Part shown: piece by piece, positions 15,245 through 21,548 of the stretch | How positions within the stretch are numbered: position 1 is the first letter of the stretch | How the letters are laid out: each line of letters begins with the position of its first letter | Source of the DNA: DATMAM01 sp035559995 | Lineage (GTDB): Bacteria > Desulfobacterota > Binatia > UBA9968 | DNA length: 64,000 nucleotides | Direction: 5' to 3' | Assembly (NCBI GenBank): GCA_035559995.1 | Contig: DATMAM010000038.1 | Coordinates: forward strand, 246,311-310,310 | Notes under the pieces: generated by a model | What the model was told of the DNA's origin: nothing | What the model saw: the letters and a program-made list of their open reading frames with translations, nothing else | The model's database searches: none | Program-made: the position numbers and the translations under genes

Positions 15245-15790
15245 TCAGCAGCCGTTTTTGGCTTTTTGGCAGCCGGGGACGCCGCCACCTTCGCCGCCGC
15301 CAAGATCACCGATCGTGGTTTGATTGGTGTTTTGGTTGCGGTTAGAATTGCGGTTGGTGGCAGTGAGGCTATTGCTATTTACGCTGGACGCGGTAGCGCT
15401 GGTATGGGAGTACGAGCCGCTATAGGCGCCCTGGCCTTGCTGCTGCCCCTGCTCTTGTTCCTGGGCATTACTCAAATTGTTCGTCTCACTGATGCGCGTG
15501 GGACGAAGCACCGCCGCAGCTCCAACCATGCCGCCCGCGATCATCGCGCTCGATACCGTACCCTGCAGCACCTGACCGGCGAGCGACTGGCCGGAGCCAA
15601 AATGCGAAACGACCGGTTTGCCGTCGATAAACGCATCGCGGAAAACCGCCTCCTGGCCGTCACCGGCGACCTTGCCGGTCACGTAGTCCACCCGCTGGCC
15701 GCCCGCGAGCGTCACACTCTTATGCGTGAGCTTGCTCGCGCAGCCGATGGCGAGCGCGAGCGACAACAAAAAACAGAGCGTTCTCTCCAT
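15245..15790 (-). CDS. Lipoprotein with Gln/Asn/Ser/Thr-rich tail
   Basis: A 181-residue protein starting MERTLCFLLSLALAIGCASK, a signal peptide with lipobox LAIGC. ATG 15790 is preceded by an excellent AGGAGG four bases away. The middle (about residues 20-95) looks globular with a Gly/Ala-rich helix (SSAMIAGGMVGAAAV). The last 80 residues are low-complexity, rich in Q, N, S, T and G, ending in a Gly patch and two Cys. A surface lipoprotein in the early operon is unexpected; superinfection exclusion is one possibility, unproven. Confidence 0.65.
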   Translation of the reverse strand: MERTLCFLLSLALAIGCASKLTHKSVTLAGGQRVDYVTGKVAGDGQEAVFRDAFIDGKPVVSHFGSGQSLAGQVLQGTVSSAMIAGGMVGAAAVLRPTRISETNNLSNAQEQEQGQQQGQGAYSGSYSHTSATASSVNSNSLTATNRNSNRNQNTNQTTIGDLGGGEGGGVPGCQKAKNGC

Positions 15791-15847
15791 AAAACCTCCT
15801 GGTTGAATTGCCATTGTCTCCCCTGCTCCTGCTCATCCACCGAAAAT

Positions 15848-15931
15848 TTAGAGCCGTTGAATGATCGAATAGAGCGCATAGAGCAGCGCTGAGAGGACGG
15901 CGATTTCGAGTAACTCTAAAATGCGCGCCAC
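15848..15931 (-). CDS. 27-residue single-span membrane peptide
   Basis: A GTG-started frame with AGAGGG upstream overlaps the end of the preceding gene by 16 bp and encodes a peptide that is almost entirely one hydrophobic helix (LLEIAVLSALLYALYSII) ending in QRL. It sits just before the lipoprotein gene. Too short for confident calling, but ribosome site and clean hydrophobic composition support it. Confidence 0.35.
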   Translation of the reverse strand: MARILELLEIAVLSALLYALYSIIQRL

Positions 15932-16092
15932 GCGGCCCTCTTTTCGATCTCCTGGATTTCTTCCGCGAGAAGCTCCAGGTCCTTGATCAGCGCAAGCCGC
16001 GCGGCGCGCGGGGTCGTTCTGATCTTCGAGAGCTTGTCGATGTACTCTTCGCCAAGGAGCACGAGCTTCGTTTTCTGGTATTCGGTGATCAT
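15916..16092 (-). CDS. 58-residue helical phage protein
   Basis: It begins MITEYQKTKLVLLGEEYIDK and is helical and charged throughout (ALIKDLELLAEEIQEIEKRA), perhaps a coiled coil. ATG 16092 has GGAGG five bases upstream and overlaps the preceding stop by 4 bp, so it is preferred to the GTG two codons earlier. No family recognised. Confidence 0.5.
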   Translation of the reverse strand: MITEYQKTKLVLLGEEYIDKLSKIRTTPRAARLALIKDLELLAEEIQEIEKRAAWRAF

Positions 16093-16298
16093 GCGCACCT
16101 CCGTTGCTTCCGGTAATCCTGCTCGTCCATTACTGACCAGATCTGCCGGCGAACATTGTGGATCTGCAGTTTGTCGCGGCGATCGTTGCTCTCAAATAAA
16201 TGATCGAGGTAAAGACCGAGATTGACGCGCAGTTTACTTAGCTGTTCGTCAGTGAGTCGCTTCAGATAGGCTTGCCTCCTCATGCGGCCCTCCGTCAT
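16089..16298 (-). CDS. 69-residue phage protein, unknown
   Basis: A highly charged helical protein (RRQAYLKRLTDEQLSKLRVN ... DKLQIHNVRRQIWSVMDEQD). Position in a run of overlapping genes supports it: 4 bp upstream of the next start and 4 bp after the previous stop. No family recognised. Confidence 0.5.
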   Translation of the reverse strand: MTEGRMRRQAYLKRLTDEQLSKLRVNLGLYLDHLFESNDRRDKLQIHNVRRQIWSVMDEQDYRKQRRCA

Positions 16299-16302
16299 CC
16301 CT

Positions 16303-16500
16303 TTAGAGCTGGACGCTCCGAACGATTTCTCCGGTGTCGGATCGTTTTACGCAGCCCCGGCTGTCGCGCGGGAAATAACGCGCCTTGCGCTCCAGCGCCC
16401 GCTCGGCCTTTTCCACTGTGGGGAATGTGTGGCTTCTCTTCGCGCGCGGAAAAACCAAAAGCTCTTTGCCGTCCACTTGCCAAATCGCAACGAATTTCAT
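16303..16500 (-). CDS. 65-residue phage protein, unknown
   Basis: The protein begins MKFVAIWQVDGKELLVFPRA and contains a strand-helix pattern with many Lys and Arg, ending GEIVRSVQL. Its start overlaps the stop of the Cro-like gene by 4 bp. No family recognised; the overlap and strand agree with a real second gene of the early transcript. Confidence 0.5.
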   Translation of the reverse strand: MKFVAIWQVDGKELLVFPRAKRSHTFPTVEKAERALERKARYFPRDSRGCVKRSDTGEIVRSVQL

Positions 16501-16724
16501 GCTGCCCTCCTTGGCTTCGTCTTCTCCGGTCGATCGTTGAAGACTTCCGCCTCGGCTTTTTTAGTGAGACCGAGCATGCGTAGAATCTCTTCTCTGTGCG
16601 CCCAGCCTTTGTGCTTTCCAGCGAACATCATCGACACGAGAGTCTGAGATTTGCCGATCGCTTTGGCGATCGCTTCTTGAGTGAGGCCAGTCTTGGCGAA
16701 GGCAATCCTTACTTTGACATTCAT
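16497..16724 (-). CDS. Cro/Ner-like HTH regulator, first gene of the early operon
   Basis: 75 residues. An HTH is clear: VRIAFAKTGLTQEAIAKAIGKSQTLVSMMF, in which GLTQEAIAKAIG and SQTLVSMMF are the two helices. It diverges from the XRE repressor gene at 16794 across a 69-bp control region with two dyads. This is the arrangement of a cI/cro-type or c/ner-type switch, where this protein would repress the repressor promoter or tune the early promoter. The C-terminus is basic. Confidence 0.75.
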   Translation of the reverse strand: MNVKVRIAFAKTGLTQEAIAKAIGKSQTLVSMMFAGKHKGWAHREEILRMLGLTKKAEAEVFNDRPEKTKPRRAA

Positions 16725-16793
16725 GGCGAGTCTGTTACACTAATGGGCTATTAGCCTTTTACTCTAGGAGTATAGTAGCGGAATCCTCTAATC
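16725..16793. promoter_or_regulatory. Divergent control region with two operator-like dyads
   Basis: Between the divergent Cro-like and repressor genes lie GGCTATTAGCC (16746-16756, 5-bp arms around T) and TACTCTAGGAGTA (16760-16772, 5-bp arms around TAG). A TATAGT at 16771-16776 is a possible -10 for the repressor gene. The two dyads differ in sequence, as expected if the two regulators have separate sites. Confidence 0.5.
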
Positions 16794-17267
16794 ATGTCAA
16801 GCGGTGAGTTAGATAAAGACTCTACCCATCGGTCTGCCGAAATCGGCTCAAGGCTCCGGCAGGTCAGAGAGGAGAAGGGATTGACTCAGGAGCAGGTAGC
16901 CGATCTACTCCAAGCCCAACTTGGGGAGTCCTGGGGTAAAAACCCTAAGAGCAAGATAACGAAGGTACAGAAATGGGAAGCCGGGATACACAGGCCCAAA
17001 CACGAGGTTTTGGAGGCCTATTCGGCCATTTTCGGTAAGCCGGTCCAATATTTTTATGGCGATACCAAGCACCAGGCCAAGGTGATCAAACTGCCCGATC
17101 CCCTAGCGGCGCTGGATGCATTACCCCTTAAAGGCCATCAGAAGGAATTTATTCGCAATTATCTGAAGCTTTCGCAGATTGACAGGTTCCAAAAGCACCT
17201 TGAAGGACAGATCGACCTTCTTTTGGAAGCACTTGAAAACATGGAGCGCAAGAAAGCCAGCAAGTGA
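16794..17267 (+). CDS. XRE-family phage repressor
   Basis: 157 residues with an N-terminal XRE HTH: IGSRLRQVREEKGLTQEQVA, KITKVQKWEAGIHRPKHEVL, then the AIFGKPVQYFYG tail typical of lambda-repressor-like domains. A loop insertion (QAQLGESWGKNPKS) separates the first helices from the recognition helix. The C-terminal 70 residues are helical and charged, with no S24 peptidase motif, so RecA-dependent cleavage is not expected. By position it is the lysogeny repressor of the prophage, opposing the leftward early operon. Confidence 0.75.
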   Translation: MSSGELDKDSTHRSAEIGSRLRQVREEKGLTQEQVADLLQAQLGESWGKNPKSKITKVQKWEAGIHRPKHEVLEAYSAIFGKPVQYFYGDTKHQAKVIKLPDPLAALDALPLKGHQKEFIRNYLKLSQIDRFQKHLEGQIDLLLEALENMERKKASK

Positions 17268-17282
17268 TCAACGGCACGTTGT

Positions 17283-17612
17283 TTGCGTTTTCACACGGCC
17301 GTGAGAACGCGAGAGCTGCTTTCCAACCTAATTCGCTCCTTCCTTATAGATCCTGACTACAGCTACCGATTCCTGCGCCGCGAAGTAAAGCTCGCCGAAA
17401 GAAAAATCAAACTCGACCTCATCATCACGATCATGGAACGGGTTATGCAAATTGATGCGGACCTTTCAGGCCCGCATCAAGCTCGGTTTCGGCGCGATTT
17501 TGAGGTCTACCTCAACAAATATACGAGGAGGCAGAAAAAAAATGCGCGCACCCAGAACGGCGGAAAAATTTTATCGAATCGTTTGGAGGCGACTAAAGGG
17601 ATTGAACGTTGA
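17283..17612 (+). CDS. Phage accessory protein, unknown
   Basis: A 109-residue basic, helical protein (LLSNLIRSFLIDPDYSYRFL ... AERKIKLDLIITIMERVMQI). The TTG start gives the full frame; GTG eight codons in is an alternative. It follows the repressor by 15 bp. Its last 25 codons overlap an alternative frame that opens at ATG 17542 with a good GGAGG. No family recognised. Confidence 0.4.
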   Translation: MRFHTAVRTRELLSNLIRSFLIDPDYSYRFLRREVKLAERKIKLDLIITIMERVMQIDADLSGPHQARFRRDFEVYLNKYTRRQKKNARTQNGGKILSNRLEATKGIER

Positions 17613-17751
17613 GGAGCTGCAAAAAATAAGTGAGCGGCTCGGCGTTGCGGTTAAGAGACTTGCGACGGTGACATCATTGACGCCGCATAATGACAGAATG
17701 ACAAAATACGGCACAGAGCAGAGGGGACTGAAAAATATAAAGGAGCGTATC

Positions 17752-18294
17752 ATGCAACTAGTGGCATTCCTGTTGACCCTTTTTCTGATTTCCTTGGCCG
17801 AAGCACAGACGGATCCTAGGCCTCACAGTATATGGGTAAGCCCTTGGACCGGAAAAACTCACTATCAATGTATAGATTCACACGGGCAGTTGATGATGCG
17901 AGATAGCTTATTAGAGTGCCCAACAGAGGCGGAGGGACAAGAAATCAGAAAACGCTTAAAACACGAGGCAGACGCCCGCCGCGTCGCCGAGGAAGAGCGC
18001 CAGCGTGCGGCTGCCGAGCAGGAACGGATCGACCGCGCCCGCGCCGCTGCCGACCCGTGCTCGACAATTGATCACTCTGCATTGCGTCCTCTAATCCATC
18101 GAGAAGCCAACGGCGGCCGCTACATCTACGTAACGCGACGCTGGTATTTTATCCCCATCGACAACAAGCAGTCGCTCGCTGCCTACCTCGCTCGGTGCCG
18201 GTCTGTTGCGGGATGGGTTGAAATCTACGACGCATACAACGGTAAGAAGCTTGCGAAGTACGGCAGCTGGGGATATTCGAATTACGAAAATTGA
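17752..18294 (+). CDS. Secreted protein with signal peptide, unknown
   Basis: 180 residues starting MQLVAFLLTLFLISLAEAQT, a cleavable signal peptide (AEA-Q). A charged coiled coil spans about residues 60-105 (RRVAEEERQRAAAEQERIDR), followed by a small domain with Cys, Trp and Tyr (RYIYVTRRWYFIPIDNKQSL). ATG 17752 has AAGGAG in front; the same frame is open back to 17542, so a longer cytoplasmic protein is an alternative. Base composition is AT-richer than neighbours, consistent with a moron expressed from the prophage. Confidence 0.55.
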   Translation: MQLVAFLLTLFLISLAEAQTDPRPHSIWVSPWTGKTHYQCIDSHGQLMMRDSLLECPTEAEGQEIRKRLKHEADARRVAEEERQRAAAEQERIDRARAAADPCSTIDHSALRPLIHREANGGRYIYVTRRWYFIPIDNKQSLAAYLARCRSVAGWVEIYDAYNGKKLAKYGSWGYSNYEN

Positions 18295-18333
18295 ACACTT
18301 GCCGATTTCTGATTGCTGGTTTATTTTTGGACC

Positions 18334-18555
18334 ATGCCTGATGCTCTGATTATTTTTCTCTGCCTCGGGATCCTCTATTTTGCCCCGGCGCTGATCGCCG
18401 CCTCTAAAAAGAAGAAGAATGCCGGGGCAATCTTCGCATTGAACTTTTTCTTGGGCTGGACATTTTTCGGCTGGGTGTTCGCGCTTATATGGAGCCTGAC
18501 CCAGGAGCCCCGTCCCAAAATTGTTTTGACTTATCGCCGCACCGTGCAGGACTAG
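18334..18555 (+). CDS. Superinfection immunity (Imm) family membrane protein
   Basis: 73 residues with two hydrophobic helices: DALIIFLCLGILYFAPALIA, then after KKKKNA the signature FALNFFLGWTFFGWVFALIW. This matches the small Imm superinfection-immunity family (T4 Imm-like), in which an NLLLGWT-GWVxAL-type motif marks the second helix. Such proteins block DNA entry of related phages. It ends 2 bp before the second 26-bp palindrome, which could act as its terminator. Confidence 0.8.
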   Translation: MPDALIIFLCLGILYFAPALIAASKKKKNAGAIFALNFFLGWTFFGWVFALIWSLTQEPRPKIVLTYRRTVQD

Positions 18556-18557
18556 CT

Positions 18558-18583
18558 CAAAAGTCTGGACGTCCAGACTTTTG
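18558..18583. repeat. 26-bp perfect palindrome, copy 2
   Basis: Identical to the copy at 14522-14547, with the same CCCTT on its right. It begins two bases after the stop of the immunity gene, so hairpin formation (11-bp stem, ACGT loop, four T) could end that transcript. The two copies bracket a 4-kb segment carrying the regulatory and accessory genes. Confidence 0.9.
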
Positions 18584-18643
18584 CCCTTGGTAGTCAATCC
18601 TTTTCCACTTGCCTTTTATCATCGTTGGTTTACTTTTAGACCA

Positions 18644-18832
18644 ATGGCAAGCCTCCCACGCAGGGCCAATCTGAGCATTAAACAGATTGCAAAGTTTCTG
18701 AACCTTCCGCGTGGCCGCGCCTATCGGCTCATCCACAACAATCAATTTCCAGTAAAGCGGATCGGTCACATCTACCGTATACCGAGAGAACCATTCATCG
18801 ACTGGTACAAAACAAGGTGGCAGCTCCGTTAG
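18644..18832 (+). CDS. Excisionase/AlpA-like HTH protein 1
   Basis: 62 residues with a winged MerR-type HTH of the HTH_17 class: NLSIKQIAKFLNLPRGRAYR, LIHNNQFPVKRIGHIYRIPR, then FIDWYKTRW. ATG 18644 is used; upstream in-frame codons run through non-conserved sequence. The tail overlaps a second HTH gene by 16 bp. Because no integrase is present, these are probably regulators rather than excisionases. Confidence 0.65.
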   Translation: MASLPRRANLSIKQIAKFLNLPRGRAYRLIHNNQFPVKRIGHIYRIPREPFIDWYKTRWQLR

Positions 18833-19032
18833 CGTTAAAATACCTACCTTCGAAAGCTCATTTCACGCCGGCCGACGTGGCGAAATTCCTCGATATCTCT
18901 ATACGTGAAATTTATGACATGATTAGTTGTGGCGAGTTGCCGCACATTAGAATCGGGCGTCTCATTCGCATTTCGCGCGATGATCTCGAAGCATGGTATT
19001 CAGATCTGCGCCAGAAGCACTCCGGAATTTAA
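18817..19032 (+). CDS. Excisionase/AlpA-like HTH protein 2
   Basis: 71 residues of the same HTH_17 class: HFTPADVAKFLDISIREIYD, MISCGELPHIRIGRLIRISR, DDLEAWYSDL. It starts at GTG inside the end of HTH protein 1. It is the last gene before a 78-bp element found again upstream of the protease gene, so it is a natural candidate for the activator of late transcription; this is inference from position. Confidence 0.65.
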   Translation: MAAPLALKYLPSKAHFTPADVAKFLDISIREIYDMISCGELPHIRIGRLIRISRDDLEAWYSDLRQKHSGI

Positions 19033-19040
19033 ACTAACTT

Positions 19041-19118
19041 TTCCTTGCACCTAGCGCATATAGCGCGCCTTCCCGCATCCCGTTTTTGACACTTTTTTTA
19101 CACCGTCGCACGATAGCG
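19041..19118 (+). promoter_or_regulatory. Late-promoter-like repeat, copy A
   Basis: This 78-bp sequence aligns without gaps to 25600-25677, with 13 differences by hand count. A 27-bp core (19071-19097) is identical and includes TTGACA at 19086-19091. A weak -10 (CACGAT) lies 17 bp on. Upstream is the direct repeat AGCGC-N4-AGCGC. A good -35, poor -10 and conserved upstream motif suggest an activator-dependent promoter. The 45-residue membrane gene starts 6 bp downstream. Confidence 0.6.
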
Positions 19119-19123
19119 GCGCT

Positions 19124-19261
19124 ATGCAGCTCTATGCATTTTTAGATCCTGAGTTTTGGTTGATCATGTTGCGCGAGTTATGGCCGGTCGTTGCTGTGCC
19201 GATAGTCTTAGGATTCGCCGCCGGCATTGTCCTCGGCAAGAAATTGTGGAAGCGCCCATGA
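19124..19261 (+). CDS. 45-residue single-span membrane protein
   Basis: It begins MQLYAFLDPEFWLIMLRELW, followed by one transmembrane helix (VVAVPIVLGFAAGIVLG) and a short basic tail KKLWKRP. It is the first gene after the repeat promoter and overlaps the next start by 4 bp. A small holin or a spanin component would fit a lysis position, but there is no sequence match to rely on. Confidence 0.5.
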   Translation: MQLYAFLDPEFWLIMLRELWPVVAVPIVLGFAAGIVLGKKLWKRP

Positions 19262-19368
19262 CCCGACGCAACCCACATTTGTGTGTCCGCCGCCGTGCAA
19301 ACCTCCCACGGCGATCCGGCGGGAGAGCCGCGCCACCTCTCCCGCCACCTAATTCTATCGAGAACTGA
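19258..19368 (+). CDS. 36-residue Arg/Pro-rich peptide
   Basis: Starts MTRRNPHLCVRRRANLPRRS and ends APPLPPPNSIEN. The ATG overlaps the previous stop as ATGA and its own stop abuts the next ATG, which supports translation. Composition is basic and proline-rich; function unknown. Confidence 0.35.
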   Translation: MTRRNPHLCVRRRANLPRRSGGRAAPPLPPPNSIEN

Positions 19369-19764
19369 ATGAAGCGCGTACTTGCCACTCGCGAAGGTTT
19401 GATCGGCGGTCTCACTGCTGCTGGCTTGACGATCCGGCCCAATTCGGTGTTTGTCGCGCTTCCGGCGCGCAAGGCGCTGTGGCGAATCGTCCGAGTCAGG
19501 TTAGGAAAAAGCTCCATTCTTGCGCCCGTGCTCGATCTCGGCCCGTGGTTTCCGTTCCGCGCTTACAAAGACGACGACGCTTATGTCTTCGGCGAAGAGC
19601 GGCCGCTGGCGGAGAAGCTGCGCGGCCAGACGCGCGAGGGCGATCACAACAAATACCAGATTAACGGCGCGGCCATCGATCTCTCAGATGGAGTGATCGA
19701 GGCGCTAAACATGCTCCCCGAACAGTGGGGGCTCAGGGAGGTCGAATGGGAATTTATCGAATGA
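19369..19764 (+). CDS. Putative RlpA/double-psi-barrel lysis-region protein
   Basis: A 131-residue protein. The C-terminal half has APVLDLGPWFPFRAYKDDD, then NKYQINGAAIDLSDGVIEAL, a pattern shared with RlpA-like double-psi beta-barrel proteins (VDVGPW ... GIDLTP) found near phage lysis genes. The region between small membrane proteins and a lipoprotein also points to lysis. No catalytic residue can be assigned with confidence. Confidence 0.5.
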   Translation: MKRVLATREGLIGGLTAAGLTIRPNSVFVALPARKALWRIVRVRLGKSSILAPVLDLGPWFPFRAYKDDDAYVFGEERPLAEKLRGQTREGDHNKYQINGAAIDLSDGVIEALNMLPEQWGLREVEWEFIE

Positions 19765-19805
19765 AGCCCAATGGCATCGCCGCAACAATCAGGAGGATCA
19801 AAAAA

Positions 19806-20261
19806 ATGAAGCGAATCAGATTCAGCACGACGCTCTTTGCGCTCTGCGCTATGCTTTTGTCCGGCTGCGCCGCGGTCAATCGCTCCGAAGGCATCGATAT
19901 CGGCAGGATTCCCAATCGCATCCTCAGCGCACTCTCGAAACCGATTATGGAATTCACGGAGGGCGATGCCAAGACTACCATCGCCTGGATCGATCAAGAG
20001 GAAAAGGCCGGAAGGCTCAGTGCGGATCAGGCGAGGGAGGCGCGCCGATGCCCAACGACTCTCCTCGCTTTCGGCGAGCTGTTAAACCGTCTGCAAAAGC
20101 CTTCCGAGATCCCTGGCCATAAAGGAGTGATTTTTTACGCGACAGTAAGGAAATACGCTACCGGCGGTGCCGTCGAAGAGAAGGTCCGCATTGCCGCTCT
20201 CATGACGATGGCCGCCTGCCAGCATCTAATTCCTACCGAAGGGGCGGCATTCATCCGCTGA
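19806..20261 (+). CDS. Phage lipoprotein, unknown
   Basis: 151 residues starting MKRIRFSTTLFALCAMLLSG with lipobox LLSGC. GGAGG precedes ATG 19806 by nine bases, which selects this start over longer frames. The mature part is helical (AKTTIAWIDQEEKAGRLSAD) and contains two further Cys. Rz1-type spanin lipoproteins are shorter and Pro-rich, so that identity is not supported. Confidence 0.6.
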   Translation: MKRIRFSTTLFALCAMLLSGCAAVNRSEGIDIGRIPNRILSALSKPIMEFTEGDAKTTIAWIDQEEKAGRLSADQAREARRCPTTLLAFGELLNRLQKPSEIPGHKGVIFYATVRKYATGGAVEEKVRIAALMTMAACQHLIPTEGAAFIR

Positions 20262-20277
20262 TCTTTCCGAGGCAAAG

Positions 20278-20592
20278 ATGGCCAATACCTACGAAGACTA
20301 TGACAAGCTGATCAAAGAGCTTGCCGCATTCAAGCGCCGGCGCGATCCCGGCGCGCACGACCACCCAGGCTGGCGCAATGTCAACGTCATGCTCGACGCG
20401 CTGCAGCTGGAGCTGCTCGCCGAGCAGAGCTTTCTTGAAAAACACGGCGAGAGCGGCAGCCGCCCGCGCGGCTCGCGCATCGACAACGTCCGCCGCGAAA
20501 TCGGCGACATCCTCAGAGACTATAACGAACTGAATCGCCGCGACGTGGACGCGGAAGTGTTGTCCAAATACCGCAAGCTCGAAAGAGAGTAG
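20278..20592 (+). CDS. Phage protein, helical, unknown
   Basis: A 104-residue charged helical protein (ANTYEDYDKLIKELAAFKRR ... GSRIDNVRREIGDILRDYNE). It lies 16 bp after the lipoprotein gene and 6 bp before a membrane-protein gene. No family recognised. Confidence 0.55.
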   Translation: MANTYEDYDKLIKELAAFKRRRDPGAHDHPGWRNVNVMLDALQLELLAEQSFLEKHGESGSRPRGSRIDNVRREIGDILRDYNELNRRDVDAEVLSKYRKLERE

Positions 20593-20598
20593 CGATGG

Positions 20599-20841
20599 AT
20601 GGACTCTATCGAGCGCCTCATTGCGGCCGTCAAGTCGGTTGTCACCGGTGAGAATCCGGTTGCAACCCTGCTGGCGCTCTTTTGCATTTACTTCATTTAT
20701 GAGATCCGGTACTGGCGCAAGAGATCAAGGGAGGTAGAGGAAACAAATGATCGACTCCACGAGCGTATTGAAAGATATCTCAGCCTTGGTTGGAAAAGTG
20801 TCGCCCGCCATACAAGCGCGCCTCCTCGAGGCGAAGATTAA
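20599..20841 (+). CDS. Small membrane protein, holin-like
   Basis: 80 residues with one hydrophobic span (NPVATLLALFCIYFIYEIRY) followed by a charged coiled-coil-like tail (EVEETNDRLHERIERYL). Size, topology and location upstream of the terminase fit phage holin-type or spanin-type proteins, without a family match. Its last 95 bases overlap another frame with its own ribosome site. Confidence 0.5.
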   Translation: MDSIERLIAAVKSVVTGENPVATLLALFCIYFIYEIRYWRKRSREVEETNDRLHERIERYLSLGWKSVARHTSAPPRGED

Positions 20842-20923
20842 AGAATGCAAGAAATCCATCACCGAAACGCGCTTGGATATGGAGATCGAGCGGCTCGAAA
20901 AAGCGGATGGCCTACGGACCTGA
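20747..20923 (+). CDS. 58-residue helical protein overlapping the membrane-protein gene
   Basis: ATG 20747 is preceded by AGAGGAAACA and opens a 58-codon frame: MIDSTSVLKDISALVGKVSP ... IERLEKADGLRT, helical and charged with one Cys. It overlaps the end of the membrane-protein gene (95 bp) and the start of the DUF1804 gene (17 bp). Both flanks being phage genes and the good ribosome site argue for translation. Confidence 0.45.
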   Translation: MIDSTSVLKDISALVGKVSPAIQARLLEAKIKECKKSITETRLDMEIERLEKADGLRT

Positions 20924-21365
20924 AATACGCCAGAAGGCCCGCGATCTTTACGTTGAGTCGGGGCTGTCTTACGAGGAGGTGCACCGGGAAACCGGCGTCT
21001 CTCTCAACAATCTTAAGAAGTGGGGCATCAAGGGACAGTGGAACAAACAACGCGAGGAATACCAGCGCGCGTTCGAATCGCTCCGGGCGAAGGTCTCCAA
21101 AGGCAAGATTCTGGTCATGGATGCCATTCTCGATCTGTATCAGCAGCCGGGGAAATTTCACAGCCAGGACGCCTACGCGCACAACGACACTCTGCGCTCG
21201 CTGAATTCATTCAATAACGGCAATACTTCCACGTCCGTGGACAAAGCCGCGCTGTTCTTAGAGTTCCTGGGCCGGTTTGCCGAGCACATCAAAGCGAAAA
21301 ATCCCGATCAGCTTAGAGTGTTTGAGCCGTTGATCCGCAGCTTCGCGGAGGAAATCAAAGGCTAA
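20907..21365 (+). CDS. DUF1804-like small terminase (Mu gp27 type)
   Basis: 152 residues. The N-terminus carries an HTH: EIRQKARDLYVESGLSYEEV, HRETGVSLNNLKKWGIKGQW. The rest is helical (DKAALFLEFLGRFAEHIKAK). This is the layout of Mu-type DUF1804 small terminase subunits, which recognise the packaging site and hand DNA to TerL. Start ATG 20907 is chosen to give the normal N-terminus. Confidence 0.75.
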   Translation: MAYGPEIRQKARDLYVESGLSYEEVHRETGVSLNNLKKWGIKGQWNKQREEYQRAFESLRAKVSKGKILVMDAILDLYQQPGKFHSQDAYAHNDTLRSLNSFNNGNTSTSVDKAALFLEFLGRFAEHIKAKNPDQLRVFEPLIRSFAEEIKG

Positions 21366-21377
21366 GATGGAGGCCTG

Positions 21378-21548
21378 ATGCCAAACGGAAAATTCGAAAG
21401 CCTGGAAGAAGCTGACGTATTCGTCAAAGCGCTATTGCCGCACGAGCAGGCTTATATCTACCGCGCACTTTATCTAAACGGCATGCGGATCGACGAAGCC
21501 GAGCGGATTATCCGCGACCGGCGCGGGCCGGAAAAAGCGGGCAAATGA
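21378..21548 (+). CDS. 56-residue phage protein before TerL
   Basis: MPNGKFESLEEADVFVKALL ... RGPEKAGK, helical. GGAGG lies four bases before the ATG and the stop overlaps the TerL start as ATGA. No family recognised. Translational coupling to TerL makes it a likely packaging accessory or regulator, but this is inference. Confidence 0.6.
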   Translation: MPNGKFESLEEADVFVKALLPHEQAYIYRALYLNGMRIDEAERIIRDRRGPEKAGK

